Part shown: positions 42,592-52,427 of the stretch, piece by piece
Numbering within the stretch: the stretch's first letter is position 1
How the letters are laid out: each line of letters starts with the position of its first letter
DNA from: Flavobacterium phragmitis
GTDB taxonomy: Bacteria; Bacteroidota; Bacteroidia; Flavobacteriales; Flavobacteriaceae
Assembly: GCF_900112575.1 (NCBI RefSeq)
Contig: NZ_FOMH01000010.1
Location: 1 to 64,000 of the forward strand
Reading direction: 5' to 3'
DNA: 64,000 nt
The notes under the pieces: generated by a model
The model's database searches: none
What the model was told of the DNA's origin: nothing
What the model saw: only the letters and a program-made list of their open reading frames with translations
Translations under genes and position numbers: made by a program

Positions 42592-44730
42592 TTATAAATT
42601 CTTAATTACAAATTCGGATCTTCTGTTTAACTCATGATCTTCTTCAGAACAAGCCTCATCCGTTTTGCATTTTATAATTGGAACCGATTCTCCGTATCCT
42701 TTTGCAGTAACTCTTTTAGCCTCTATTCCGGATTGAATAATAAACTCTCGAGTTGAATTGGCTCTTTTTTGAGATAAATCTTCATTGAATTTAGCGTTTC
42801 CTCTCGAATCAGTGTGCGACCCAATTTCGATTACCATTCCCGGATATTTCTTCATCAACTCCACTACTCTTCCCAGAACCACTTTTGATTCTTTACGGAT
42901 GTACCACATATTATAATCAAAATAAATTGGATCTGTTTTGATAATTAATCTGTCTTTATCTTTTATCACATCTTTTTCCTGTGCTAAAATCTCTTTTACT
43001 TTTTCCTGTTTTTTAACCTCTGCAGCAGCAATTTCTTGCTCTTTAGCTTTTTTCTCTTTCTGCTTCAATTCGATTGCAACAAGCTCGGCTTTTTTCTTAT
43101 TTTCTTCTTCTATAATAATTTCCTGCTGTCTTCTCTTTTCCGCTTTTTCCTTCTCTTCCAGTTTGATAGCTTCTAAAGATTTTAAAGCCAATGAAGCATC
43201 ATTTATTTTATCTCTTGTTTTATCTAAAGTTAGCGCTTTTGACTCATTTGTATATTTTTCTTTAAAAGCCGAAACTTTATAAGAAGCTTCGCAGGCAACA
43301 GTAAAACTGAATTTTCCATCGGCAGCAGTTGTAATGGTATGCAGTGTTTTATTTTCTGAATCTTGCAGAATTACAGTTGCATTTTCTAGTGCCAGTTTGG
43401 TATCAACATCGGTAATCGTTCCTGCAATAAATTGTTTACAATCTTCTACAATTAAGTCTTTGATTTCTTTGAATTGATAAATATCATCGCTTCCTTTCCC
43501 TCCTTCTCTGTTGGATGCAAAAAAACCTTCTTTCGTATTCAAATCAATATTAAAAGCAAAATCGTCTGAATTAGAGTTTAAAGGCAATCCAATATTTACT
43601 GGTTTTGAATACTCATTTCCGTTTATTTCAGAAACAAAAACATCCAAAGATCCATAGCCTAAATGTCCGTCCGAAGAAAAATAAAGTTTATTATCTGCAG
43701 AAACAAAAGGAAACTGCTCTCTTTTAGTTGTATTAATTTCTGGACCTAGATTCTTTGGCGTATCAAACGCTCCCCTATTGATATTGACTGAATAAATATC
43801 AAAAGATCCTAAAGAACCCGGCATATCTGAAGCAAAATACAAGATTCTTTCGTCAGCGCTCAAAGCTGGATGTTCCGTTGAATAATTCGGACTATTGAAT
43901 GGCAATGATGTGACATTTGTCCATTTACCATTTACCAATTCTGCTTTAAAAATTTGAAGGTTTGAGATTTTCTTATCGTCTCTCTTTTTTCTTCCGTTTT
44001 TAGAATTGTTGCGGGTAAAATACATCGTTTTGCCATCTTTTGTAAAAACAGCATTCGATTCATGCATTCCAGTTTTTAATTCATTAGCAAAATAATGTAC
44101 AATCGAATCTGAAGAATTACTATTTTTCAGTGGAATTGTAACTAAATTTAAATAAGTAGCATTATCCCATTTGTACTTTTTATCAAACAAATTTGGTTTC
44201 AATTTAACTCCCGCAAAAACCAAATTATCATTGTATTTTACTGCACCAAATTCAGAATTTGGTGTATTTATCGCAAGGTTTTTAATCTCAAAACGCTTTC
44301 CGATTGCCGAAACATTTTCCAGTGTTTTTAAATCTTTTTCAAAATTGATAAGATCTTCTGAATTAGATGATTTTGAGTAATATTCCTTTAAAGCAGTGTT
44401 GGCATCATCATAGCTGTTGGTTGCTTTTAAAGTTTGTGCATATCTAAAATAATATTCTCGCTCTAAATTATTGCTGTAACTATTAACCAAAAGTCGATAG
44501 TAGCGCTGTGCTTTAACCAAATTATTGGTATAGAAGTAAGAATCTGCTAAGTTTTTTATTACTTCCTGCGAAGGTTTTTCTTCTGCAAGTCTTTCGTATA
44601 AAACAATTGCTTCTGTATAATAAGTTCTATCAAAGAATTTCTTTGCTCTAGCTAAATCTTGATTCTGAGCATTTATAAACTGTATTGAAAATACGAATAT
44701 AATAACGAGTAGTTTTTTCATATTTTTCAT
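42592..44730 (-). CDS. OmpA-family protein with PD40 repeats (PorE-like)
   Basis: The 712-residue protein has a signal peptide, TPR-like helices (about 25-120), WD40-like PD40 beta repeats (such as NYSTEHPALSADERILYFASDMPGSLGSFD and REQFPFVSADNKLYFSSDG), a carboxypeptidase-regulatory-like domain (about 435-510), a long charged coiled coil and a C-terminal OmpA domain (VIEIGSHTDSRGNAKFNEDLSQKRANS) that binds peptidoglycan. The layout matches proteins encoded with PorP/SprF and type IX cargo, such as PorE of Porphyromonas. The start at 44730 lies 1 base after the PorP/SprF stop; 44721 is an alternative. Confidence 0.88.
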   Translation of the reverse strand: MKNMKKLLVIIFVFSIQFINAQNQDLARAKKFFDRTYYTEAIVLYERLAEEKPSQEVIKNLADSYFYTNNLVKAQRYYRLLVNSYSNNLEREYYFRYAQTLKATNSYDDANTALKEYYSKSSNSEDLINFEKDLKTLENVSAIGKRFEIKNLAINTPNSEFGAVKYNDNLVFAGVKLKPNLFDKKYKWDNATYLNLVTIPLKNSNSSDSIVHYFANELKTGMHESNAVFTKDGKTMYFTRNNSKNGRKKRDDKKISNLQIFKAELVNGKWTNVTSLPFNSPNYSTEHPALSADERILYFASDMPGSLGSFDIYSVNINRGAFDTPKNLGPEINTTKREQFPFVSADNKLYFSSDGHLGYGSLDVFVSEINGNEYSKPVNIGLPLNSNSDDFAFNIDLNTKEGFFASNREGGKGSDDIYQFKEIKDLIVEDCKQFIAGTITDVDTKLALENATVILQDSENKTLHTITTAADGKFSFTVACEASYKVSAFKEKYTNESKALTLDKTRDKINDASLALKSLEAIKLEEKEKAEKRRQQEIIIEEENKKKAELVAIELKQKEKKAKEQEIAAAEVKKQEKVKEILAQEKDVIKDKDRLIIKTDPIYFDYNMWYIRKESKVVLGRVVELMKKYPGMVIEIGSHTDSRGNAKFNEDLSQKRANSTREFIIQSGIEAKRVTAKGYGESVPIIKCKTDEACSEEDHELNRRSEFVIKNL

Positions 44731-44731
44731 T

Positions 44732-45658
44732 TTAGAAGAATCTTGGTGATTTATCAAAGCCTTTTCCTAATAGATCCAAATCAAACAACAACATAATTTC
44801 ATGTGTTCCTGAATTAAACTGACCAAAATTTGTCAGCGTGTAATCATAAGCATAACCCACTCTCAAAGTAGGCGTTACATTGATATTGAACATAGCACTT
44901 ACAGAATCGTCAATTCTATATCCTGCACCAAATTCAAACTTTTCGTTGTATAAAACATTGGTTGTAACATCTAAAGTTATGGGAGCTCCTTTGACAAATT
45001 TTGACATAAAGGCAGGCTTCAATTTCAACATATCATTCAGTTGAAAAACATAACCTGCAGTTAAAAAAGTATGTATTTCTTCTGAGCCAAAAGCATTAAC
45101 ACCTGATTTTTCTTGAATGTATTTCGATTTCAGTAAATTCGGAACTGATAATCCAACATACAGATTATCTCTAAAATAATAAGCTCCGACTCCAATATTA
45201 GGTTTGGTCGCATTTATATTTTCTGAAAAAGCAAAATCAGTCTGTGGATCTGTAAAACGAAAGCCATTAAAATTACTCGTCATAGAGGAGAATCCTGCTT
45301 TTAACCCTAATGAAAGCTTATTTTGTCCTCCTAATTTTAAAACATAAGCAAAATCGGCGTAGACATTGTTTTCTTTTTTAGCTCCATCACCGATATCGTC
45401 TGAGATAAAAGAGATTCCGGCTTCTATTTTTTCTGTAATGGCACTATGTCCAAAAAAGGTAAAGGTTTTTGGAGCTCCATAAGCTCCTACCCATTGTGTT
45501 CTGTATAGTCCTCCAAAATTCATCATGGCAGGTACTCCTGTTGCATATGCTGGATTGACTATGCTCATGTTATACATATAATGCGTGTACTCCGGATCTT
45601 GCTGTGCAGCAACTGATAAGTAGAAAAGGAAATTTATAAAGAGTAGTATTTTTTTCAT
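44732..45658 (-). CDS. Type IX secretion membrane protein PorP/SprF
   Basis: The 308-residue protein has a signal peptide and the family start QQDPEYTHYMYNMSIVNPAYAT. It forms an outer membrane barrel; family members are needed for secretion or surface anchoring of partner cargo proteins, often the one encoded next to them. It lies between the large adhesin-like gene (31 bases upstream) and the OmpA gene (1 base downstream), so the three are an operon. Confidence 0.93.
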   Translation of the reverse strand: MKKILLFINFLFYLSVAAQQDPEYTHYMYNMSIVNPAYATGVPAMMNFGGLYRTQWVGAYGAPKTFTFFGHSAITEKIEAGISFISDDIGDGAKKENNVYADFAYVLKLGGQNKLSLGLKAGFSSMTSNFNGFRFTDPQTDFAFSENINATKPNIGVGAYYFRDNLYVGLSVPNLLKSKYIQEKSGVNAFGSEEIHTFLTAGYVFQLNDMLKLKPAFMSKFVKGAPITLDVTTNVLYNEKFEFGAGYRIDDSVSAMFNINVTPTLRVGYAYDYTLTNFGQFNSGTHEIMLLFDLDLLGKGFDKSPRFF

Positions 45659-45689
45659 TTAAAATTATATTAAAATATAATAAAGAGAT

Positions 45690-48308
45690 TTAGCGGCTCA
45701 AATAAAGACGGCCTTGTTTTGGCGGTTTGTTGTCTTTATTAAAATGCAATACATAAAAATAAACTCCATTGGGTGCAATTCCGCCGGCGATACCGCTCCT
45801 TTCGTAATTCATACCATCCCAGGCTGGTTTATTTTTATCTCCTTTATACATTCCGTTTCCGTATCTGTTATAAATTTCAAGAGTATAATTTGGGTATAAA
45901 AATTCAATATCTTTTATCACAAACGAATCATTTACACCATCTCCATTTGGCGAAAATCCATCGGGAACAAAAAAGTCATTTGGTGTATTATCGCAGGATG
46001 TTAGGGTTACTATGACTTCGACATATTCTGACGAAAAGCAATCTGTACTTGGGAAATTAAATCCGTAATATTTTCCTTGTTCAATTAATTGAGTTGTTGC
46101 TGATAAGAGGTTTCCATTAGGAGCATCATACCAGACTACAGTTGAAGGTATATTGGTATTATTGGACAAATCGGCAATAGTTGGATTATTTAGTCCACAG
46201 AAATTTTGTCCATCTGAATTTAATATAGGAACTGGCGAATCGTGTATGGTAACGACAGCCAATGCGGGTTCTGAAGTACAGCCTGCAGCAGAAGTTTCTC
46301 TCACATAATAATTGCCTGATTGTAACAATACTGTACTTGCAATTGGAGTTGTTGCTGTTTCAGAATTATACCATTTATACTGATTTCCATTTGGAACTAA
46401 ATTGCCAACTGTTGCTTCGCCTACTTTACAGAATGATTGTGGATTTACAGTTGGCGATGCTGGAATTGGATTTATAATAAAACTATCCAATACATTAGTC
46501 AAACTGACATCGCACCCAGTACTATTATTTTTTAAATTGGCTAAGGAAATAATCGTTGATCCCGTATTTAAAAGCAGATTTGCTGGAATTTGAAATTCAG
46601 CTTTTCCTCCAGCTGCCGTAAGATTTATTATTTCGGAAGCTAAATTATCCCCTAAAAGCATATATGCAATTGTTATATCCGTAAGATTACCCAATCCAGA
46701 AATTACTGCTGTAACAGGATCATTAAGACATCTATCATTTACCACAACACTAACAGTTGCTGCATTTGGAAGAGGATTTATAATTAAATTTCCTCTTACA
46801 TTGGCTGAATTTGTACATCCTGTTACCGTATTTGTAATACTCGTAATTACAATAGTTGATGCACCGCTATTTCTATTTAAATTTCCTGCAATTACAAAAT
46901 CTGATTTTCCTCCCGAAACTGTAATATTCTGACTTTGTCCTAATGCAAAATTATCTCCTGTAACATTATAAGTAATAGTATAATTACCATCTGGCAATAA
47001 AGTGGCATTTGTCAAATGTGCTTGGGCATCTTTGTTCTGGCAGGTCGGATCTAAGTTTAAAGCGGCACCATCAAGTCTTGGAATTGCATGTATTTCCAGT
47101 ACATCAAATAAATTATTTATAATATTTGCACAGGCTCCTTTGCTTGAAGTTGCTTTGATTTTTATAATCGTCAACGTAAATTTTCCAACTTGTCTAAAAT
47201 AAGAGGAAGAAACTGGAAAATTAAAAACTCCATTTACAAAACTAGATGTCACACTTTCTGTTCCTCCATTTGGTCCAGATACATTAAAGGTTACTTCGTA
47301 TTCGCCGTTTGGTATCGCTTGTGTTCCCTGAGTTAATGTGGCAGCATAGGTTGCAGTTGCTATCTCTGGTTCGCAGATATCTTTAATTACATCAACTTTT
47401 GCGCCAGTAAAATCAAGTTGTTTTTCTATGGTAACCTTTACAACTGCTGTTTTATCAGGACATACTCTATCATTTGGAACAGAAACAGTATAACTGTATT
47501 TATACTCCCCTGGCCCACGCTGTTTATATAATTCTTCTAAATTTACAATAGAATCAGATGCAGTTGCCAAGCCTGGACCAGACCATTCGCCTCCTTTATC
47601 TTGTCCGGAAAGTCTCGTATTTAAATCTAAAGCTGTGTATTGTGAAATTTGAGTTTCGGCACAAATTAATAAATCGCTGGGAGTTCCTTCCTTTGGTGCT
47701 TTAACTACTGTAATAATGACCTTTACTGATTGAGAAGGCACAGCACAACCTGATACAGGCGGTACAGTATAAGTATATTCATAAATTCCATCTTTATCAC
47801 TTACAGGAATTGAGGACATAGTTAAAGGCAATCCATCAACATCATACCATGTTCCATTTGTATGTGGTGCCATGACTGTACCATTAAAAGCTGTAAAAAG
47901 ATTAAAATAACCTTCGTCACTACATACCGTTGCATAAGGAGCAGGAACACCTGCATACGGACCAATAGTTATGGTTACTCTTGCCGTATTGTTTGTACAG
48001 CCAGCTGTAGTGGGAGCGGTATAAGTATATACATAAGTTCCACCGCTGTTTATGAGCTGGGCATTCAACTTTCCGTTTACGGCATCCAAACCTCGAGAAG
48101 TAGTTCCTGTCCAAGTTCCTCCTGGTACGGGAGATCCGCCCAACAAAGAAAACAAAGAAATAGACTGATTTGCCGGATTTGTAATAGTGGTACACAAATC
48201 CAATTGTCCATTAGTTCCTGCGCATTGAGCAGTCACTTTTGTGGGTAAAATCAATAAAAAAATAAAAACAAATAAAATTTGTAAGAAATTAATGTAGTTT
48301 TTTACCAT
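45690..48308 (-). CDS. Large surface protein with type IX (type B) C-terminal sorting domain
   Basis: The 872-residue protein has a signal peptide (ending KVTAQ), several Ig-like or PKD-like beta domains with repeated patterns (TWTG..., YTYTVP..., VTVHD), and a C-terminal gliding-motility-type domain: FVPDGFSPNGDGVNDSFVIKDIEFLYPNYTLEIYNRYG through PNGVYFYVLHF. Such C-termini target proteins to the type IX system. It should be an adhesin or structural surface protein. It is the first gene of the operon with PorP/SprF and OmpA. Confidence 0.92.
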   Translation of the reverse strand: MVKNYINFLQILFVFIFLLILPTKVTAQCAGTNGQLDLCTTITNPANQSISLFSLLGGSPVPGGTWTGTTSRGLDAVNGKLNAQLINSGGTYVYTYTAPTTAGCTNNTARVTITIGPYAGVPAPYATVCSDEGYFNLFTAFNGTVMAPHTNGTWYDVDGLPLTMSSIPVSDKDGIYEYTYTVPPVSGCAVPSQSVKVIITVVKAPKEGTPSDLLICAETQISQYTALDLNTRLSGQDKGGEWSGPGLATASDSIVNLEELYKQRGPGEYKYSYTVSVPNDRVCPDKTAVVKVTIEKQLDFTGAKVDVIKDICEPEIATATYAATLTQGTQAIPNGEYEVTFNVSGPNGGTESVTSSFVNGVFNFPVSSSYFRQVGKFTLTIIKIKATSSKGACANIINNLFDVLEIHAIPRLDGAALNLDPTCQNKDAQAHLTNATLLPDGNYTITYNVTGDNFALGQSQNITVSGGKSDFVIAGNLNRNSGASTIVITSITNTVTGCTNSANVRGNLIINPLPNAATVSVVVNDRCLNDPVTAVISGLGNLTDITIAYMLLGDNLASEIINLTAAGGKAEFQIPANLLLNTGSTIISLANLKNNSTGCDVSLTNVLDSFIINPIPASPTVNPQSFCKVGEATVGNLVPNGNQYKWYNSETATTPIASTVLLQSGNYYVRETSAAGCTSEPALAVVTIHDSPVPILNSDGQNFCGLNNPTIADLSNNTNIPSTVVWYDAPNGNLLSATTQLIEQGKYYGFNFPSTDCFSSEYVEVIVTLTSCDNTPNDFFVPDGFSPNGDGVNDSFVIKDIEFLYPNYTLEIYNRYGNGMYKGDKNKPAWDGMNYERSGIAGGIAPNGVYFYVLHFNKDNKPPKQGRLYLSR

Positions 48309-48426
48309 AGATTAAATTTTTATTAAACATAGTAAAATATCTAAGTACAAAACCAGTTTTAACAAACATTTTTTCACAAAAAAATATCTAAAAGTAATAA
48401 ATTATAACCCAAAAGAATATTTCTAA

Positions 48427-49767
48427 TTATTTAAGATTTTGAAGCTCATCCACCAATTTTACTCTGTATTTCAAAACTAAACTGTTGCGTTCCACTTCTA
48501 AATCTATCCAAATATCTTCTTCAGATTTTAAAAGATTATTAATTTGTTCCAGTGTATATACGTAAGGACGTTTTTTATTTATGCTGACAATAATGTCTCC
48601 TTTGAGTAAACCTGCTTTTTCCGCTGCAGAATTTTTACGCACATTGACAATTTCATAAACAGGCTTAAGAGCAAACTTATATCTAAAATTGTTATCGTTT
48701 TCCCTGCTGCTAAGTTCTCCCATTGACGAGGCAACCTGTACCGTTTCTAAATGAACCGTTTCCTGAACCCACTGTAATCCGTTGTGCTGAATTGTAATAC
48801 CACTTTTATTATACGTAAAAGGTTCAGAAAATCTTCCATTTTTCCTTAAATACAGCTCTTTATCTTGATAGTTGATAACCAAAGTAAATCTTTTAAGAAC
48901 CTCACCTCCTACAGAACCTATACGTCCTGGAACCATCCTTACATTTCGAATCGAAAGCGAATCTGGAAATGAGACTATGGGTCTCTTAAAATCAAATTCA
49001 TCTATGGAAAATTTGTCAATTTTAGCACGGTGTCCTTCGATATCTCCGCTGAATCCTTTTCCTAAAAAATCTGGAAAATTCCTTTCTGGAAGTTGAATTT
49101 TGTCATTTTTAAAAATCCAAAAAGCATCACTGTTTCCAATGTCGATAAGAAGTTTCGCCGGAATTTCTACATTATCTACCGTGGCAGTAGTTACCAAATA
49201 AGGTTTCGATCTTTCAATAGTTATTGGAATTTTCTTAAACTTCCTATCCAGCTTTTCTTGAAACTTTTTATTCGGAACATGCACTATTATTTTCTTTTTC
49301 TGATAATTAATTTCCACCAAATTATTCTTAAAGAATTTATGTCCAATAATTCCGTTTACAGGAATTCCAATATGAGAAGACAGATTAAAGTTTTGGTCTA
49401 AAATAATATAAACAAGATGGTCATTAGATTTCAGACCATGCGTTTCTAAAATATTTTTTGTCGACTTTAATCCTTCTATTTCTTCTTCACTGCCCAATCC
49501 CCGAAGTTTAATTTTTTGCACATTGTTAAAACTTACTTCCTGTTTTTCTTCCATGCTGAATAAAATGGTTTCTTCGACACCCGAATCCAACAGAAAATTA
49601 AGTTCAATTCCGTTTACTTTTATAGGAATAAAAATGAGATTATTAATCAGTTTAAAAGGCACTACAGCCTTTGTTGCATTGTTCTCTAATAAAAAATCGC
49701 CTTGTCCAAAAAGCAAAAAAGGTAAGAATAACCCAAAAAACAACACTAGATATTTTTTCATTGACAA
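48427..49767 (-). CDS. Exported retropepsin-like aspartyl protease with PDZ domain
   Basis: The 446-residue protein has a signal peptide (MKKYLVLFFGLFLPFLLFGQ). Two aspartyl-protease-like lobes follow: FLLDSGVEETI with DSG near residue 60, and LLIDIGNSDAFWI near 210, so both halves have an Asp, although the second has DIG in place of DSG or DTG. A C-terminal PDZ domain (about 365-435, with AAEKAGLLKGDIIVSINKKRPY) would bind peptide ends. The arrangement is usual for this phylum. The substrate is unknown. Confidence 0.85.
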   Translation of the reverse strand: MSMKKYLVLFFGLFLPFLLFGQGDFLLENNATKAVVPFKLINNLIFIPIKVNGIELNFLLDSGVEETILFSMEEKQEVSFNNVQKIKLRGLGSEEEIEGLKSTKNILETHGLKSNDHLVYIILDQNFNLSSHIGIPVNGIIGHKFFKNNLVEINYQKKKIIVHVPNKKFQEKLDRKFKKIPITIERSKPYLVTTATVDNVEIPAKLLIDIGNSDAFWIFKNDKIQLPERNFPDFLGKGFSGDIEGHRAKIDKFSIDEFDFKRPIVSFPDSLSIRNVRMVPGRIGSVGGEVLKRFTLVINYQDKELYLRKNGRFSEPFTYNKSGITIQHNGLQWVQETVHLETVQVASSMGELSSRENDNNFRYKFALKPVYEIVNVRKNSAAEKAGLLKGDIIVSINKKRPYVYTLEQINNLLKSEEDIWIDLEVERNSLVLKYRVKLVDELQNLK

Positions 49768-49854
49768 TATTTTATTATAAAATTAGTAAATATTTCGATA
49801 ATTGTTACATTTCTCTAAGTGCCCGTATTGTTTACATTAAATTCGAAAAAAAAA

Positions 49855-49866
49855 TGCAAATTTGCA
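49855..49866. promoter_or_regulatory. Short palindrome upstream of the aminotransferase gene
   Basis: TGCAAATTTGCA is a perfect 12-bp palindrome 18 bases before the start codon. It could be an operator, but it is short enough to occur by chance. Confidence 0.3.
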
Positions 49867-49884
49867 CTTCAATAATTTATACTC

Positions 49885-51081
49885 ATGCCGACAATTTCAC
49901 ACAAGGGAAGAAACATGCCCGAATCTCCGATACGCAAGCTGGCTCCTTTTGCTGATTTAGCAAAACAAAAAGGACACAAGGTGTATCACTTAAACATTGG
50001 TCAACCGGATATCAAGACACCGGAAGTGGCCATCGAGGCGGTAAAAAGTATTGATTTAACTCTTATAGAATACAGTCCGTCTGCCGGATATGAAAGCTAT
50101 AGAAAAAAATTAGCTCATTTTTACCAGCGTCAAAACGTAAACGTTAACACAGAAGACATCATTGTAACTACTGGTGGTTCTGAAGCCTTACTATTTGCGC
50201 TGGCCACAATTACAGACCCTGGAGATGAAATCATTATCCCTGAACCTTTTTATGCTAATTATCATGCGTTTGCATCTTCTACAAGTGCGACAGTAGTTCC
50301 TTTAGTTTCGTCTATTGAAACTGCATTTGCACTGCCAAGCATTGAAGAAGTTGAAAAACTAATTACACCAAAAACAAAAGCCATTCTGATTTGCAATCCT
50401 GGAAATCCGACTGGATATTTATATTCTGAAGCCGAAATTAAACAATTAGCGAGTTTAATTAAAAAACACGATTTATATTTAATCGCTGACGAAGTATATC
50501 GTGAATTTTTATACGACGGAGATGAAGTGCATTTTTCTGTTATGAATCTGGAAGATGTACAGCAAAACGTAATCATGGTCGATTCTGTTTCTAAACGTTA
50601 CAGTATGTGCGGAGCTAGAATTGGCTGTTTGGTAACTAAAAACAAAGAAGTTCTAGCAACTGTAATGAAATTTGCTCAGGCACGTTTGAGCCCGCCGACA
50701 ATTGAACAAATTGCCTGCGAAGCTGCAATCGATACGCCTCAAAGTTATTTTGACGAAGTGATTTCTGAATATAAAGAGCGACGCGACACTCTAATTGCTG
50801 AACTTAATAAAATTGACGGAGTTATTGTAACAAAACCAAAAGGAGCTTTTTACTGTATTGCACAGCTTCCGATAGAAGATTCTGATGATTTTGCACAATG
50901 GCTTTTAGAAAGTTATAATCTAAACGGCGAAACGGTAATGATTGCTCCTGCAAAAGGTTTTTACTCAACACCTGGAATGGGATTAAATCAGGTTCGTATT
51001 GCTTATGTACTGAATAAAAAAGATCTGGTTACTGCTGTAAATATTTTAAAAGAAGCTTTACAAGTTTACAACAACAGATAA
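49885..51081 (+). CDS. PLP-dependent aminotransferase (class I/II)
   Basis: The 398-residue fold type I enzyme shows the class signature: NIGQPDIKTPE, TGGSEALLFAL for the phosphate site, ICNPGNPTGYLYS with the conserved Asn, ADEVYREFLYDG with the Asp that pairs with the pyridine N, and SVSKRYSMCGARIG with the Schiff-base Lys237. It is close to aspartate aminotransferase-type enzymes, but the exact substrate cannot be set. It is a single-gene unit, followed by a hairpin (51104-51138). Confidence 0.9.
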   Translation: MPTISHKGRNMPESPIRKLAPFADLAKQKGHKVYHLNIGQPDIKTPEVAIEAVKSIDLTLIEYSPSAGYESYRKKLAHFYQRQNVNVNTEDIIVTTGGSEALLFALATITDPGDEIIIPEPFYANYHAFASSTSATVVPLVSSIETAFALPSIEEVEKLITPKTKAILICNPGNPTGYLYSEAEIKQLASLIKKHDLYLIADEVYREFLYDGDEVHFSVMNLEDVQQNVIMVDSVSKRYSMCGARIGCLVTKNKEVLATVMKFAQARLSPPTIEQIACEAAIDTPQSYFDEVISEYKERRDTLIAELNKIDGVIVTKPKGAFYCIAQLPIEDSDDFAQWLLESYNLNGETVMIAPAKGFYSTPGMGLNQVRIAYVLNKKDLVTAVNILKEALQVYNNR

Positions 51082-51103
51082 AAAACAATAAAACTTAAAC
51101 ACT

Positions 51104-51138
51104 CAAAAGACAATAATCATTTTCGTTATTGTCTTTTG
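51104..51138 (+). terminator. Terminator of the aminotransferase gene
   Basis: A perfect 13-bp stem (CAAAAGACAATAA 51104-51116 with 51126-51138) closes a 9-base loop, followed by TATTTTG. Confidence 0.75.
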
Positions 51139-51268
51139 TATTTTGAAACAATTTTAAATTATATCCAAAAAGGAACAATTAAATCGTAAAAACCATAGAA
51201 AAGGTTTCCCATTTATTAATTATCTTTACCGCCTTAAAAAGATATACCCATTATAATAGCAGTTTTTA

Positions 51269-51940
51269 ATGATAAATAACGAAGATTTTTTAGACGAAAT
51301 TGGTGACAGTCACTTCAGCAGTAATGCGAAAAACCCTTTAAGAGCAGATGCTTTTGATATCACTGACGAAGAAAAAATAGAAAAAATAAAAAAAGATGTC
51401 GAAAACATTCTTCAAACTCTTGGAATGGATTTGACTGATGATAGTATTAAAGGAACTCCAAACAGAGTTGCTAAAATGTTTGTAAAAGAGATTTTTGGAG
51501 GATTAAATCCTGCAAAACAGCCAAAAGCTTCTACTTTTGACAACAACTACAAATATGGCGAAATGCTGGTAGAGAAAAACATTACCGTTTATTCTACTTG
51601 CGAACACCACTTATTGCCAATTATTGGTCGCGCTCATGTTGCTTATATTTCAAGCGGAAGAGTTATTGGTTTATCAAAAATGAACCGTATTGTTGAATAT
51701 TATGCAAAAAGACCTCAAGTACAAGAGCGTTTAACAATGCAAATTGTTCAGGAACTTCAAAAAGCTTTAGGAACAGAAGATGTTGCCTGCGTTATCGATG
51801 CAAAACACCTTTGCGTAAATTCACGCGGAATTAAAGATATTGAAAGCAGTACGGTAACTTCTGAATTCGGCGGAAAATTCAAAGATCCACAAACAAAAAG
51901 AGAATTTCTTGATTACATTAAACTAGATACTCAATTTTAA
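51269..51940 (+). CDS. folE: GTP cyclohydrolase I
   Basis: This 223-residue enzyme makes 7,8-dihydroneopterin triphosphate from GTP, the first step of folate or tetrahydrobiopterin synthesis. The zinc site is visible: STCEHHLLPIIGRAHVAY with Cys and two His, and Cys in AKHLCVNSRG. The N-terminal 60 residues are a family-typical helical extension. The start ATG is the only one before the conserved region. Confidence 0.95.
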   Translation: MINNEDFLDEIGDSHFSSNAKNPLRADAFDITDEEKIEKIKKDVENILQTLGMDLTDDSIKGTPNRVAKMFVKEIFGGLNPAKQPKASTFDNNYKYGEMLVEKNITVYSTCEHHLLPIIGRAHVAYISSGRVIGLSKMNRIVEYYAKRPQVQERLTMQIVQELQKALGTEDVACVIDAKHLCVNSRGIKDIESSTVTSEFGGKFKDPQTKREFLDYIKLDTQF

Positions 51941-51941
51941 A

Positions 51942-51974
51942 AAGTTTATTGTTTTTTGTTAATAGTTTATTGTT
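51942..51974. repeat. 7-base periodic repeat left of the four-helix-bundle gene
   Basis: On the plus strand TATTGTT, TTTTGTT, AATAGTT and TATTGTT run in phase from 51947. The same kind of unit lies in the opposite orientation at 52375-52416, so the two flank the gene as inverted repeats. Confidence 0.75.
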
Positions 51975-51977
51975 CTG

Positions 51978-52367
51978 ATGGCGAAAATAGAAAGATTTGA
52001 AGATTTGGAAATTTGGAGACTGGCACGAGAAATCTGTCAGCAAATCGAATTTTTAATTCAAAATACGAACTTAAAAACAAACTATTCTCTAAAAGATCAA
52101 ATCGACAGAAGTTCAGGTTCAGTTATGGATAATATTGCTGAGGGTTTTGAACGAAATGGAAATAGAGAATTCATCAATTTTTTAAGTATGGCAAAAGGTT
52201 CCGCTGGCGAGGTTAAATCGCAATCTTACAGAGCTTTTGACAAAAAACTGATCTCTGAAGAACAACATTTAAAACTAAATGAAAGTGTTGAACTAGTAAA
52301 AAACAAAATTGGAGCAATGATGAACTACCTTAATAATTGCGAAATCAAAGGATTAAAGTTTAAATAA
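51978..52367 (+). CDS. Four-helix-bundle protein (S23 / IVS family)
   Basis: The 129-residue protein matches the 23S rRNA intervening-sequence protein family: FEDLEIWRLAREICQQIEFL at the start, SLKDQIDRSSGSVMDNIAEGFERN in the middle and FLSMAKGSAGEVKSQSYRAFD. The fold is a four-helix bundle that assembles as a pentamer in known structures; its function is unknown. Here it is not inside an rRNA gene but between folE and cysS. Seven-base repeats in opposite orientations flank it at 3 and about 8 bases, which suggests a mobile or inserted cassette. Confidence 0.88.
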   Translation: MAKIERFEDLEIWRLAREICQQIEFLIQNTNLKTNYSLKDQIDRSSGSVMDNIAEGFERNGNREFINFLSMAKGSAGEVKSQSYRAFDKKLISEEQHLKLNESVELVKNKIGAMMNYLNNCEIKGLKFK

Positions 52368-52374
52368 CATTTTC

Positions 52375-52416
52375 AACCAAAAACAATAAACAACAAACCA
52401 TAAACAACAAACATTT
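52375..52416. repeat. 7-base periodic repeat right of the four-helix-bundle gene
   Basis: Six units follow in phase: AACCAAA, AACAATA, AACAACA, AACCATA, AACAACA and AACATTT. They are the reverse-orientation counterpart of 51942-51974. Confidence 0.8.
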
Positions 52417-52427
52417 AAGTTAAAAAT

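Noticed and set aside
42938..43282. 114-residue Ser/Phe-rich frame opposite the OmpA-type gene
   Set aside because: It is antisense to the charged coiled-coil region; such complementary low-complexity frames are common artefacts.
47862..48248. 128-residue Ser/Cys-rich frame opposite the large surface protein
   Set aside because: It is a shadow of the sense gene, which has a signal peptide and a type IX C-terminal domain.
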